NCBI RefSeq assembly: GCF_030546935.1
Contig: NZ_JAUOPH010000002.1
Coordinates: 496,001-560,000, forward strand
DNA length: 64,000 nucleotides
Reading direction: 5' to 3'
Source of the DNA: Marinobacter sp. 2_MG-2023
GTDB lineage: Bacteria > Pseudomonadota > Gammaproteobacteria > Pseudomonadales > Oleiphilaceae
In this document: positions 17,283 through 25,037 of the stretch, in pieces
Layout: each line of letters opens with the position of its first letter
Position numbering within the stretch: position 1 is the stretch's first letter
Notes under the pieces: generated by a model
Database searches by the model: none
Told to the model about the DNA's origin: nothing
The model's input: the letters and a program-made list of their open reading frames with translations, nothing else
Position numbers and translations under genes: made by a program

Positions 17283-17918
17283 ATGTCTGGAGAAAACAAG
17301 GGCCTTTCCCTACCGATAGCGGTACACGGCGGTAAGCCCGAGTGCCTGACTGAAATATTCAGAGACGAGGTTAATCTCGCTGTTTGGGAGCGCCCGCTCT
17401 CCGGTGAAAGCATCAGCTTTGCTCATCACTTTTCAAGAGAAGCCGGCACTTTCGAGCGTTTTGTCGGTATTAACGCAGGCGACCACCTGGAGCAGATCCT
17501 GCCTGCCTGGGCCCAGGAATTGGCGGGCGCCAAAGCCTGGTTGGCAGATGTAAATGAGATGGTGGAGATGTTCGGCTGCCTGTTCGAGCCTGCCGCTATT
17601 GGCGTCCGGTTGCACGTGCTCCCGGATACCATGTGCCCCCGTTTCCACACCGACAAGGTGCCGGTACGTTTATTGGTGACCTATGCCGGCAGGGGGACTG
17701 AGTGGTTGCCCGAGAATCAGGTAAAACGGGGAAATCCGTCTGGCCCCCTCCCCGATCAGGCAGTCAGCGCTGAGGATATCCAGGTTATGCCAACCGGTGC
17801 AGTATCCCTTCTCAAGGGGGAGTCCTGGATAGGCAATGAAGGCCAGGGCCTTGTCCATCGCTCCCCGGAACCGGGTGCCCACCCCCGCCTTGTATTGGGT
17901 CTTGATTGGCTTTCCTGA
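17283..17918 (+). CDS. DUF1826 domain-containing protein
   Basis: A 211-residue cytoplasmic protein of the DUF1826 family, often found next to COG0523 GTPases. The segment RFHTDKVPVRLLVTYAGRGTEWLP and a later LVHRSPEP look like the His-x-Asp ... His facial triad and arginine region of Fe(II)/2-oxoglutarate oxygenases, which suggests a metalloenzyme; this is my reading, not an established function. The ATG at 17283 with AGGAG upstream is preferred to an in-frame ATG at 17226 that overlaps the Zur box. Divergent from the COG0523 gene, so it is probably made only in zinc shortage. Confidence 0.8.
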   Translation: MSGENKGLSLPIAVHGGKPECLTEIFRDEVNLAVWERPLSGESISFAHHFSREAGTFERFVGINAGDHLEQILPAWAQELAGAKAWLADVNEMVEMFGCLFEPAAIGVRLHVLPDTMCPRFHTDKVPVRLLVTYAGRGTEWLPENQVKRGNPSGPLPDQAVSAEDIQVMPTGAVSLLKGESWIGNEGQGLVHRSPEPGAHPRLVLGLDWLS

Positions 17919-17931
17919 TACCCGAAAGCCA
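17907..17931. terminator. Possible terminator hairpin after the DUF1826 gene
   Basis: Eight-base-pair stem TGGCTTTC / GAAAGCCA with a nine-nt loop, overlapping the stop codon. No T-run follows, so it may be a weak terminator or an mRNA-end hairpin. Confidence 0.35.
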
Positions 17932-18012
17932 GCACGCAAAACCCGATACTCCACCCGCACGCAACCTCATACCCTCGTCTGAGTTAGCTAATGGCAGACT
18001 CACAGCTGACAT

Positions 18013-18024
18013 TGTACGACATTG
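18013..18024. promoter_or_regulatory. Putative activator site A for the porin sigma-54 promoter
   Basis: TGTACGACATTG, one base off the core TGTCNGACATTG shared by sites B and D and approximated by C. It lies about 80 bp upstream of the -24 element of the porin promoter, the usual distance for an enhancer of a NifA-type activator. A preceding TGACATTGT half-site makes it a direct plus inverted arrangement. Confidence 0.6.
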
Positions 18025-18096
18025 ACCACATCTGAATGCTGCCACAAACCTCGCCACAACCCCCCAGCTGATTGTTTTATATCCATTAATTTCTGA

Positions 18097-18112
18097 TGGC
18101 ACACATACTGCT
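18097..18112 (+). promoter_or_regulatory. Sigma-54 promoter (-24/-12) of the porin gene
   Basis: TGGCAC ACATA CTGCT fits TGGCAC-N5-TTGCW with one mismatch. The porin start is 57 bp downstream of the element. Confidence 0.75.
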
Positions 18113-18168
18113 CTGAACCATATCGATAGCCCTGCCCAGAAAACCTCATCAAAACTATGGAGTTAACC

Positions 18169-19380
18169 ATGAAAGAACGATCGATATGGATCTCAGCCGG
18201 TATGCTCGGCGCACTGATTATTGCTACACCTGCCCTGGCAGAAGATCAAACACTCTACGCCGCACTGTCCCAGGGTGAAGTATCAGGGAACGTACGCCTG
18301 CGGTACGAGTCGGTGGATCAGGACAACACGCTTGAAGACGCTGACGCTCTGACCGTCCGCACCCGTTTGGGCTATACCACCGGTAACTACAAGGGCATTA
18401 CCGGTGTTCTGGAATTTGAAGATTCCCGAAATGTATTGGGGGTGGACGATTACAACAATACCCTGGGTAAAAATCCGAATTATTCGATCATCCCCGACCC
18501 GGAAACCACGGAAGTCGACCAGGCTTACCTACAGTACAGCGGCTACAACCTCAGGGCGCGCGGCGGGCGGCAGGTCATCACCTATGACAACCAACGCCAC
18601 GTCGGTCATGTCGGCTGGCGCCAGGATCGACAGACGTTCGATGCTGTGCGCCTGACCTATACACCAAGCACCGCACTGAGCCTGGACTATGCCTTCATTA
18701 ACCAACGCAACCGCATCTTCGCCGAAGCCGGCGACCTGCCTTCAAACGATCATTTGCTGAATCTGGGCTATCAGACCGGCTTCGGCAAACTTTCGGCCTA
18801 CGCGTATCTTTTAGAAATTGATGACGGCACGGACAACGGTCTGGATACCATGGGCTTGCGCTACGCGGGCGATTACAAAATGGAATCAATGAAGTTTGTC
18901 TACGCAGCCGAATACGCCACTCAGGAAGCGGAGACGGGCTCCAGTAAGTTTGATACCGACTATTACAGCCTCAAGGCAGGCCTTGGCGTTAGCGGCATCA
19001 CCATCGCCATGGCCTATGAAGTACTCGGATCTGATGATGGTAACTATGGCTTCGCCACGCCTCTGGCCACACTGCATGTATTCAACGGTTGGTCTGACCA
19101 GTTTCTGGCGACGCCCGCGAATGGCCTGGAAGACATCTCACTGACGGTTGCAGGCGGCCTGGCAGGGGGTAAATGGGCCATCGAGTATCACGACTTCAGC
19201 GCTGACGAATCCACCCCCGGCGTAAACGATCTCGGCGACGAATTCGGTGTGAGCTACACCCGCAGTTTCGCCAAGCATTATACGGCAGGTATCAAGTACG
19301 CAATGTACTCTGCCGGAGACAGCGCGGCAGGCAAAGTGGACACAAACAAGCTCTGGCTGACGCTCAGCGCTGCGCTCTGA
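18169..19380 (+). CDS. Outer-membrane porin of the sigma-54 cyanase regulon
   Basis: A 403-residue outer-membrane protein: signal peptide ending ATPALA, then repeated amphipathic beta-strand segments (VSGNVRLRYESVDQDN, TGVLEFEDSRNVLG, LRARGGRQVITYDN, SLDYAFINQRNRIF) resembling MOMP/OprD-like or alginate-export-type porins. The C-terminus (LWLTLSAAL) is a strand but lacks the classic terminal Phe. The ATG at 18169 has GGAG seven bases before it, within an ATG-GGAG context; the ATG four codons earlier is less likely. It has its own sigma-54 promoter and upstream activator site, matching those of the ABC and oxidoreductase operons, so it probably admits the same substrate. Confidence 0.82.
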   Translation: MKERSIWISAGMLGALIIATPALAEDQTLYAALSQGEVSGNVRLRYESVDQDNTLEDADALTVRTRLGYTTGNYKGITGVLEFEDSRNVLGVDDYNNTLGKNPNYSIIPDPETTEVDQAYLQYSGYNLRARGGRQVITYDNQRHVGHVGWRQDRQTFDAVRLTYTPSTALSLDYAFINQRNRIFAEAGDLPSNDHLLNLGYQTGFGKLSAYAYLLEIDDGTDNGLDTMGLRYAGDYKMESMKFVYAAEYATQEAETGSSKFDTDYYSLKAGLGVSGITIAMAYEVLGSDDGNYGFATPLATLHVFNGWSDQFLATPANGLEDISLTVAGGLAGGKWAIEYHDFSADESTPGVNDLGDEFGVSYTRSFAKHYTAGIKYAMYSAGDSAAGKVDTNKLWLTLSAAL

Positions 19381-19430
19381 CCTTTTATCCTAAACGATTC
19401 TGCCCCAGAGCCGGGCAATGGCAAGTGACA

Positions 19431-19455
19431 GTTGCCATTGTCCGACATTGGCAAC
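19431..19455. promoter_or_regulatory. Putative activator site B for the ABC transporter sigma-54 promoter
   Basis: A 25-bp inverted repeat: 22 of 25 positions match its reverse complement, with outer arms GTTGCC / GGCAAC and core TGTCCGACATTG (19439-19450). It lies about 80 bp upstream of the -24 element, the same spacing as site A. It is the most symmetrical of the four sites. Confidence 0.65.
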
Positions 19456-19523
19456 CCACGAAAACCGCTCAGATTTTCGCCTGAATTCGCTCAACTCATT
19501 GATTAATAAATACTTCACATTGG

Positions 19524-19539
19524 TGGCACACATGCTGCT
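19524..19539 (+). promoter_or_regulatory. Sigma-54 promoter (-24/-12) of the ABC transporter operon
   Basis: TGGCAC ACATG CTGCT, nearly identical to the porin promoter. It lies 40 bp upstream of the ATPase start. Confidence 0.75.
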
Positions 19540-19578
19540 TCGAACCATACCCATATTCGTATGAACCGGAGTAAAGAC

Positions 19579-20382
19579 ATGGGCGCATCACTATCTATTG
19601 ACTACGTTACCCATCAGTTCTCACCTTCAGCCGCACCAACACTGAAAGATATCGATACCCGGATCGAACCGGGCGAAATGGTCGCGCTTATAGGCCGCAG
19701 TGGCTGTGGTAAATCCACGTTGTTGCACATGATGGCCGGGCTTTTGATTCCCTCCCAAGGTTGCATCCGCATTAACTCCCGCCAGATCAGCAAGCCAAGC
19801 GCTAAATGGAACATGATGTTTCAGAAAGCCTCTCTCTATCCCTGGATGAGCGTTAAAGAAAATGCGGCCCTTGGGCTCATGTTTGCAGGCCTGTCAAAAG
19901 CTGAGGCGGTGGAAAAAGTCGACCCCCTGTTAGATATGCTTGGTCTTCACGATAAAAAAGATGTGAACGTTCAAAGCCTGTCCGGCGGCCAGCAGCAGCG
20001 AGTTGCGCTGGCCAGATCCCTGGCAACCGACCCGGATATTCTCCTGCTTGATGAGCCTTTTTCTGCGCTTGATGCCTTTACCCGCACCGCTTTGCAGGAA
20101 GAGGTACCGGCCATCTGCCGGGAGCGGGGCATAACCATGATCATTGTGACCCACGACATAGATGAGGCCGTAGCCATGGCCGACCGCGTTCTTATCATGT
20201 CGCAGAATCCGGGGCGCATCGTCGAAGAGCTCGAAGTAGACCTGCCATGGCCACGGCGCCATATGGATAACGGTTTTCAAACCCGCCGGGAAGAGCTTAT
20301 GAACCGCTTCAAAGGCACGGATAACGGCCTTCAGGGCCGCCAGCAGCATACCGCCACCGATCAATCTGAATCAGCAGCTTAA
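19579..20382 (+). CDS. ABC transporter ATP-binding protein (NrtD/CynD/SsuB type)
   Basis: A 267-residue ATPase that drives an importer at the inner membrane. All motifs are present: Walker A GRSGCGKST, Q-loop MFQKASLYPW, signature LSGGQQQRVALARS, Walker B ILLLDEPFSALD, H-loop VTHDIDEAV. It groups by pattern with the nitrate/sulfonate/cyanate/taurine importers. The ATG at 19579 has GGAG seven bases upstream; the earlier in-frame ATG at 19561 has none. First gene of an operon with the binding protein and permease, driven by a sigma-54 promoter. Confidence 0.92.
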   Translation: MGASLSIDYVTHQFSPSAAPTLKDIDTRIEPGEMVALIGRSGCGKSTLLHMMAGLLIPSQGCIRINSRQISKPSAKWNMMFQKASLYPWMSVKENAALGLMFAGLSKAEAVEKVDPLLDMLGLHDKKDVNVQSLSGGQQQRVALARSLATDPDILLLDEPFSALDAFTRTALQEEVPAICRERGITMIIVTHDIDEAVAMADRVLIMSQNPGRIVEELEVDLPWPRRHMDNGFQTRREELMNRFKGTDNGLQGRQQHTATDQSESAA

Positions 20383-20415
20383 CTACTTAGCAGCGCTACG
20401 AAAAAGGAACCTGAC

Positions 20416-21678
20416 ATGAAAAATCGCCAAAGCGACGACAGTCCCTTAACCCAGTCTGAAGCGGACTACCTGCAAAAGCATGAGATGGGCCGAAGAGATT
20501 TCCTGCTCGACACCCTGGCTCTCGGTGGTTTGGCAGCCGGTTTCGGGCTCGCCGCGAGCAACCCGGCATGGGCCAGCATCCAACCTCCCGCAGACGAAGT
20601 TGTGCGCATCGGCTATCTGCCAATCACTGATGCAACAGTGCTGCTGGTGGCTCACGAAATGGGATTTTTCAAGGAACAAGGGCTGAAATCAGAGCCCCCT
20701 ACTCTGATAAGAGGGTGGTCACCATTGGTTGAAGGCTTTGCCGCAGGCAAATTCAATCTGGTCCACTTCCTCAAGCCAATCCCGATCTGGATGCGTTACA
20801 ACAACGGCTTTCCGGTCAAGATCATGTCCTGGGCTCACCTGAACGGCTCCGGGCTGGTCGTCGGCAAGGATGTGGGAGCAGAGAAATTCTCAGACCTTGG
20901 CGGTAAACAGATCGCCGTGCCCTACTGGTATTCCATGCACAACATCGTTTTGCAAATGGGCTTGCGACACGCTGGTCTGACCCCAGTCATCAAGGCGCAG
21001 GGTGAGCCGCTTGCCGCCAACGAGGTAAACCTTCAGATCATGCCTCCACCGGATATGCCGCCTGCCCTGGCAGCAAGAAAAATTGACGGTTACATCGTCG
21101 CTGAGCCGTTCAACGCCGCCGGCGAGCTGCTGGCCGGTGCCAAGATGCTGCGCTTTACCGGAGACATCTGGCGTAACCACCCTTGCTGCGTAGTTTGCAT
21201 GAATGAGCAACAGGTCAATGCCAACCCTGAATGGACTCAGAAGGTTATGAACGCCATCGTGAAAGCTCAAGCTTACGCCCAGCAAAACAAAAAGGAAGTC
21301 GCCGCAATGATGTCCCGGGACGGCAAACGCTACCTTCCCATGAAGGCCAATGTCGTTGAGAAAGCGATGACAGACTACGATGACGCGAGCTACGGCAAGC
21401 CCGACGCAATCCAGCATCCCGAGTGGGGCAGTGGACGCATTGATTTCCAACCCTGGCCGTTTCCGTCCGCCACTAAACTGATCGTCAATGAGCTGAAGCG
21501 GACTCTGGTGGGGGGCGACATCTCGTTCCTGAAGGATCTTGATGCAGACTTTGTCGCTGACGATCTGGTTGACTATCGCTTCGTTAAAGCTGCGATGGAA
21601 GCCTATCCCGGATGGCAGGACGCACCCGGTTTCGACGCAGCTGACCCGTTTTCGCGTGAAGAGGTCATCAAGTTATGA
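20416..21678 (+). CDS. ABC transporter substrate-binding protein, NrtA/CmpA/CynA type, Tat-exported
   Basis: A 420-residue binding protein. A twin-arginine leader (GRRDFLLDTLALGGLAAGFGL, about residues 26-46, cleaved after AWA) implies export in folded form by Tat, as for NrtA and CmpA. The body has the NMT1/NrtA-like pattern (VRIGYLPITDATVLLVAHEMGFFKEQGL, DGYIVAEPFNAAGELL, WRNHPCCVVCMNE). The family binds small anions or amines such as nitrate, nitrite, bicarbonate or cyanate; the cyanase downstream suggests cyanate or a cyanate precursor. Start has AAGGAA eight bases upstream. Its stop overlaps the permease start (ATGA). Confidence 0.88.
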   Translation: MKNRQSDDSPLTQSEADYLQKHEMGRRDFLLDTLALGGLAAGFGLAASNPAWASIQPPADEVVRIGYLPITDATVLLVAHEMGFFKEQGLKSEPPTLIRGWSPLVEGFAAGKFNLVHFLKPIPIWMRYNNGFPVKIMSWAHLNGSGLVVGKDVGAEKFSDLGGKQIAVPYWYSMHNIVLQMGLRHAGLTPVIKAQGEPLAANEVNLQIMPPPDMPPALAARKIDGYIVAEPFNAAGELLAGAKMLRFTGDIWRNHPCCVVCMNEQQVNANPEWTQKVMNAIVKAQAYAQQNKKEVAAMMSRDGKRYLPMKANVVEKAMTDYDDASYGKPDAIQHPEWGSGRIDFQPWPFPSATKLIVNELKRTLVGGDISFLKDLDADFVADDLVDYRFVKAAMEAYPGWQDAPGFDAADPFSREEVIKL

Positions 21679-22502
21679 GTGCCGGCACCACAACATCAAC
21701 GAGTAGTGCCGTCTCGCTCTTCGCTCCCACGAAGCTCGTTCGCCTACTCAGTAACCTGCAATACCCCGCCATGGGAATCACAGGGTTGCTTTTCCTCTGG
21801 TGGATTGGCGGTTTACTCATTCAGAATAATGAAAACCTGAGTGCATTCTCGGCTTTCGCACCCGCGCCGGCCTTCCAGGCGCTCTATGATCTGGTAACGA
21901 GTGGTGAGATCTGGGCACCGATCACATCAAGCCTCTATCGAATCCTTGTCGGGATGACTTGGGGTATCGCCATCGGTGTACCTGTAGGCGTCACCATCGG
22001 TTATATCGGTGTCGCTCTCAAGGTCGCCAACGTTCCTTTCCAGTTCCTGCGTATGATCAGCCCACTGGCCTGGATGCCGATTGCCGTCATGGCTTTTGAA
22101 ACCTGGGACTCCGCCATTATATTCCTGCTCGTAATGGCCACAGTCTGGCCCATTATCTTTTCAACAGCTCACGGAGTGCGCAGAATTGACCCAAACTGGT
22201 TCAAGGTTGCTCGCAACCTTGGGGCTTCCGGTCCACAAATGCTACGACGCATTATCCTGCCGGCCATCATGACGGATGTCATGGCCGGCATTCGCCTGGC
22301 CGTAGGTGTGGCCTGGGTGGTTCTGGTGCCAGCCGAATACCTCGGGGTCACCAGCGGGCTGGGCTACGCCATTAACGATGCTCGAGATACCCTTTCCTAT
22401 GACTATCTTGCGGCTGTCGTCCTTGTCATTGGCATTATTGGCTATGGACTGGACAGCGTGTGCAACCTTTTGATCAAACGCTTCAACTGGCATGTCGAGT
22501 GA
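21675..22502 (+). CDS. ABC transporter permease (NrtB/CynB/SsuC type)
   Basis: A 275-residue inner-membrane permease with about six hydrophobic segments and a BPD-type loop for ATPase contact (NLGASGPQMLRRIILPAIMTDVMAGIR carries the EAA-like consensus, with Gly and Pro conserved). It forms the membrane pore for the preceding binding protein and ATPase. Its ATG overlaps the binding-protein stop by four bases, so translation is coupled. The regulator gene begins 128 bp later and could be read from the same transcript. Confidence 0.92.
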   Translation: MSAGTTTSTSSAVSLFAPTKLVRLLSNLQYPAMGITGLLFLWWIGGLLIQNNENLSAFSAFAPAPAFQALYDLVTSGEIWAPITSSLYRILVGMTWGIAIGVPVGVTIGYIGVALKVANVPFQFLRMISPLAWMPIAVMAFETWDSAIIFLLVMATVWPIIFSTAHGVRRIDPNWFKVARNLGASGPQMLRRIILPAIMTDVMAGIRLAVGVAWVVLVPAEYLGVTSGLGYAINDARDTLSYDYLAAVVLVIGIIGYGLDSVCNLLIKRFNWHVE

Positions 22503-22576
22503 ACCTGATAGCCAGCAATGTTTCACGCCCCGAGCCTACCGCCGGGGCCAGCTGGTTGTTCCGCCAAACCTGACAA

Positions 22577-22588
22577 TGTCGAACATCG
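22577..22588. promoter_or_regulatory. Putative activator site C before the regulator gene
   Basis: TGTCGAACATCG, two bases off the shared core TGTCNGACATTG, directly preceded by TGACAA so that TGACA-A-TGTC is also formed. No -24/-12 element is seen near it. It could serve autoregulation or repression of the regulator gene. Confidence 0.45.
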
Positions 22589-22630
22589 GTGCACAATTTG
22601 CATGAGCCTATTCCAACATTGGCAGACAAT

Positions 22631-24271
22631 ATGATGAACGACATGGGCGACAACGAGCTAACGAACAATACCCACTCCAGCGCAGACACCGCCGGCTCCG
22701 ACCTCTCAGTCCTGCATGAAGCCGCTAAACTGATCGGGCATTCAGCCACACCTGAAATAGCGATCACCAGCACTCTGAGACTGATGTCCCAGATGCTCGG
22801 CTTGAATAGAGGCAGAGTCTTGCTGCCCTCCTCCACCAACTCCGACCTGCAGATCCGTTACAGCTATGGCCTCACAAGCGCGGAACGCCATAAGGGCCGC
22901 TACAGATACGGTGAAGGTATTACAGGAAAGGTAATGAAAACCGGGAAGCTGGCGGTGGTACAGAATATCGACGACGATACCGGCTACCTTTTCCGAGCCG
23001 TTGAGCGAACCACACTACCTGACAACATGGTCGCCTATATTGCAGTTCCCATCATGGATGGCGATACTCCCATCGGGGTTCTGGCGGCCCACCGCTTGCG
23101 CATGCGGCCTCGTCCGGTTGATGCAGATCTGGTCATCCTTCGTATTCTGGCCACCTTTATCGCTCAGATCATCAAGATCAATAACCTGATTGATGAGCGG
23201 ACCAGTTATCTGCAGGAAGAGAACCGCGAGCTGAAAGATGCCCTGCAGAATAAGTACGCTAATCACGGCATTCTTGGCGAAAGCCCTGCCATTCATAACG
23301 CACTCGACCAGATAGCCCGTGTTGCCAACACTCCGGTAACAGTGCTGATCACCGGCGAATCGGGAACCGGAAAAGAGCGCTTTTCACAGGCTTTGCACCT
23401 GAATAGCGCTCGTAAAGACAGCCCGTTCCTTGCCATTAACTGTGCCGCTATCCCGGAACAACTGCTCGAATCCGAGTTGTTCGGGCATGAGCGTGGCGCC
23501 TTTACAGGTGCAACATCTGCGAAGCAGGGCAAGATTGAACTGGCAAATGGCGGCACACTTTTCCTGGATGAAATCGGTGATCTGAATCTGGAACTCCAAT
23601 CCAAGCTGCTGCGTGTGCTTGAAGGCCAGGTCATACAGCGTGTTGGCGGAGTCCGGGATATTCCTGTCGATGTGCGTATCATCACTGCCACACATAAAAA
23701 CCTTCAAGAGGCGGTCAATAGAGGCACGTTCCGCCTGGACCTCTTCTATCGACTCAACGTGTTTCCCATTCACCTTCCACCTCTGCGGAAGCGGGCGGGT
23801 GACGTGCAGTTACTCGCGCGCCATTTCCTGATGTCGGCGAACCGGGATTACAGTCGCTACACCGTTTTCGGACAGGGGGTGATGGAACGACTGGAGAGTT
23901 ACAACTGGCCAGGAAACATTCGTCAGCTGGAAAATGTGATCAAACGATCCGTTCTCACAGCTTTGAATGGCGCAATCAGTATCCGGGATATCGAAATAAT
24001 CCTGCTCCAGGAGTCTGCTATCAACAACCCGCTCGAAACAACGCACACATCCCCACCAGCGTCTGTACCGGGCGCCCCGGCTCAGGAAGCTCCCACGGCA
24101 TTAGCACAAGGGCGCCCCTACAGCTGGGTGCGTGAAGACGAATCCAGAGCTATTGAAGAGGCACTGGAAAAAACAGGGGGTAATAAAACCCGAGCGGCGG
24201 CCCTTTTGAATATGACCCCCAGGCAATTTCGCTACAGGATGGAAAAACTGGGCGTCCACTCAAATGTCTGA
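22631..24271 (+). CDS. Sigma-54-dependent activator with GAF domain (NifA-like)
   Basis: A 546-residue enhancer-binding protein. An N-terminal GAF sensor domain covers about residues 35-180. The AAA+ domain follows, with Walker A GESGTGKE (about 242-249), the sigma-54-contact loop GAFTGA (about 289-294) and Walker B-like GGTLFLDEIGD. A Fis-type helix-turn-helix ends the protein (GGNKTRAAALLNMTPRQFRYRMEKLG). There is no receiver domain, so it senses a ligand or partner directly. A GTG at 22589 would add 14 residues but abuts site C; ATG 22631 is my choice. Its stop codon lies inside site D. It most likely activates the three sigma-54 promoters around it. Confidence 0.9.
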   Translation: MMNDMGDNELTNNTHSSADTAGSDLSVLHEAAKLIGHSATPEIAITSTLRLMSQMLGLNRGRVLLPSSTNSDLQIRYSYGLTSAERHKGRYRYGEGITGKVMKTGKLAVVQNIDDDTGYLFRAVERTTLPDNMVAYIAVPIMDGDTPIGVLAAHRLRMRPRPVDADLVILRILATFIAQIIKINNLIDERTSYLQEENRELKDALQNKYANHGILGESPAIHNALDQIARVANTPVTVLITGESGTGKERFSQALHLNSARKDSPFLAINCAAIPEQLLESELFGHERGAFTGATSAKQGKIELANGGTLFLDEIGDLNLELQSKLLRVLEGQVIQRVGGVRDIPVDVRIITATHKNLQEAVNRGTFRLDLFYRLNVFPIHLPPLRKRAGDVQLLARHFLMSANRDYSRYTVFGQGVMERLESYNWPGNIRQLENVIKRSVLTALNGAISIRDIEIILLQESAINNPLETTHTSPPASVPGAPAQEAPTALAQGRPYSWVREDESRAIEEALEKTGGNKTRAAALLNMTPRQFRYRMEKLGVHSNV

Positions 24272-24276
24272 CATTG
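24265..24276. promoter_or_regulatory. Putative activator site D for the oxidoreductase-cyanase operon
   Basis: TGTCTGACATTG, a perfect match to the shared core, followed by TCAG so that CTGACATTGTCAG is a second overlapping palindrome. It includes the stop codon of the activator gene and lies about 105 bp upstream of the -24 element at 24370. Confidence 0.62.
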
Positions 24277-24369
24277 TCAGGCTTACATTTATTGCCAAAG
24301 CATTCCAATGCTGATGTATTTATCAGAAAAATAACAACAACTCATTGTTTATTATAGATTTATTTGTTC

Positions 24370-24385
24370 TGGCACACTCCATGCA
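24370..24385 (+). promoter_or_regulatory. Sigma-54 promoter (-24/-12) of the OsmC-ACAD-rubredoxin-cyanase operon
   Basis: TGGCAC ACTCC ATGCA fits TGGCAC-N5-TTGCW with one mismatch. It lies 74 bp upstream of the OsmC-family start and follows an AT-rich stretch. Confidence 0.75.
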
Positions 24386-24458
24386 GTTCTTTAAAGCAAA
24401 GCTGGGCGCAGAAGTAACAATGCGCTCGGGTTTGCCAATTTAACTGGAGAGTAAAGCC

Positions 24459-25007
24459 ATGAGCACAGCAACCGCACCGAAGACTGTTTCAACTTACCTG
24501 CGCCCAATCGACCGCGACGGCTTATCAGCGTTCGCCGAAAAAGGCAGAAAAAACCCTGAGAATCGTGGCACCAACAAAGTCCACACCATTACCGATGGCC
24601 AATACCGCACCGTCAGCCACGTTAACCAACACGAAGTTGTGGTGGACGAACCGCTGCATTTGTTCGGAGAAGATACCGCTCCGGCACCAGGCGAAATCGT
24701 GCTGTCTGGTTTAGGTGGCTGCCTTTGCGTTGGCATCACCGCTGTCGCCACCTGGAGGCAGGTCAAACTGAGCCGTCTGGAAGTCTTTCTGGAGGCTGAC
24801 ATTGGCAATAGCGCAGCCTGGGGTGCCGGTGGTGCCGATCGTACACCGGAAGAGATGGGTTTTCAGGACATCCGCGTCAAGGTCCTCATCGAAGGCGATG
24901 CAACCCGTGAGGAACTGAACGAGATTGTAGAGAAAGCCAACTACTTCTCCCCCGTCGCAAACAGCATGCGCAACCCCATCCCGTTCAGCATCAGCATGAT
25001 GGACTAA
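24459..25007 (+). CDS. OsmC-family protein
   Basis: A 182-residue protein with the OsmC/Ohr fold pattern. The peroxidatic cysteine region is LSGLGGCLCVGITAVATWR (Cys 88 and Cys 90), but the second catalytic Cys of classic OsmC/Ohr is replaced: the matching segment reads SPVANSMRNP. It may thus be a thiol-handling or sulfur-carrier variant rather than a standard peroxidase. First gene of the sigma-54 operon, with GGAG upstream of its ATG; the ACAD-type gene follows after 30 bp. In this context it may protect against or channel a reactive intermediate; this is inference. Confidence 0.82.
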   Translation: MSTATAPKTVSTYLRPIDRDGLSAFAEKGRKNPENRGTNKVHTITDGQYRTVSHVNQHEVVVDEPLHLFGEDTAPAPGEIVLSGLGGCLCVGITAVATWRQVKLSRLEVFLEADIGNSAAWGAGGADRTPEEMGFQDIRVKVLIEGDATREELNEIVEKANYFSPVANSMRNPIPFSISMMD

Positions 25008-25037
25008 TTACTTTTCAACTAACTAGGGAGGAATGCC

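Noticed and set aside
18157-18168. Earlier ATG of the sigma-54 porin gene
   Set aside because: The upstream ATG has no ribosome site of its own, and the GGAG between the two start codons serves the second one.
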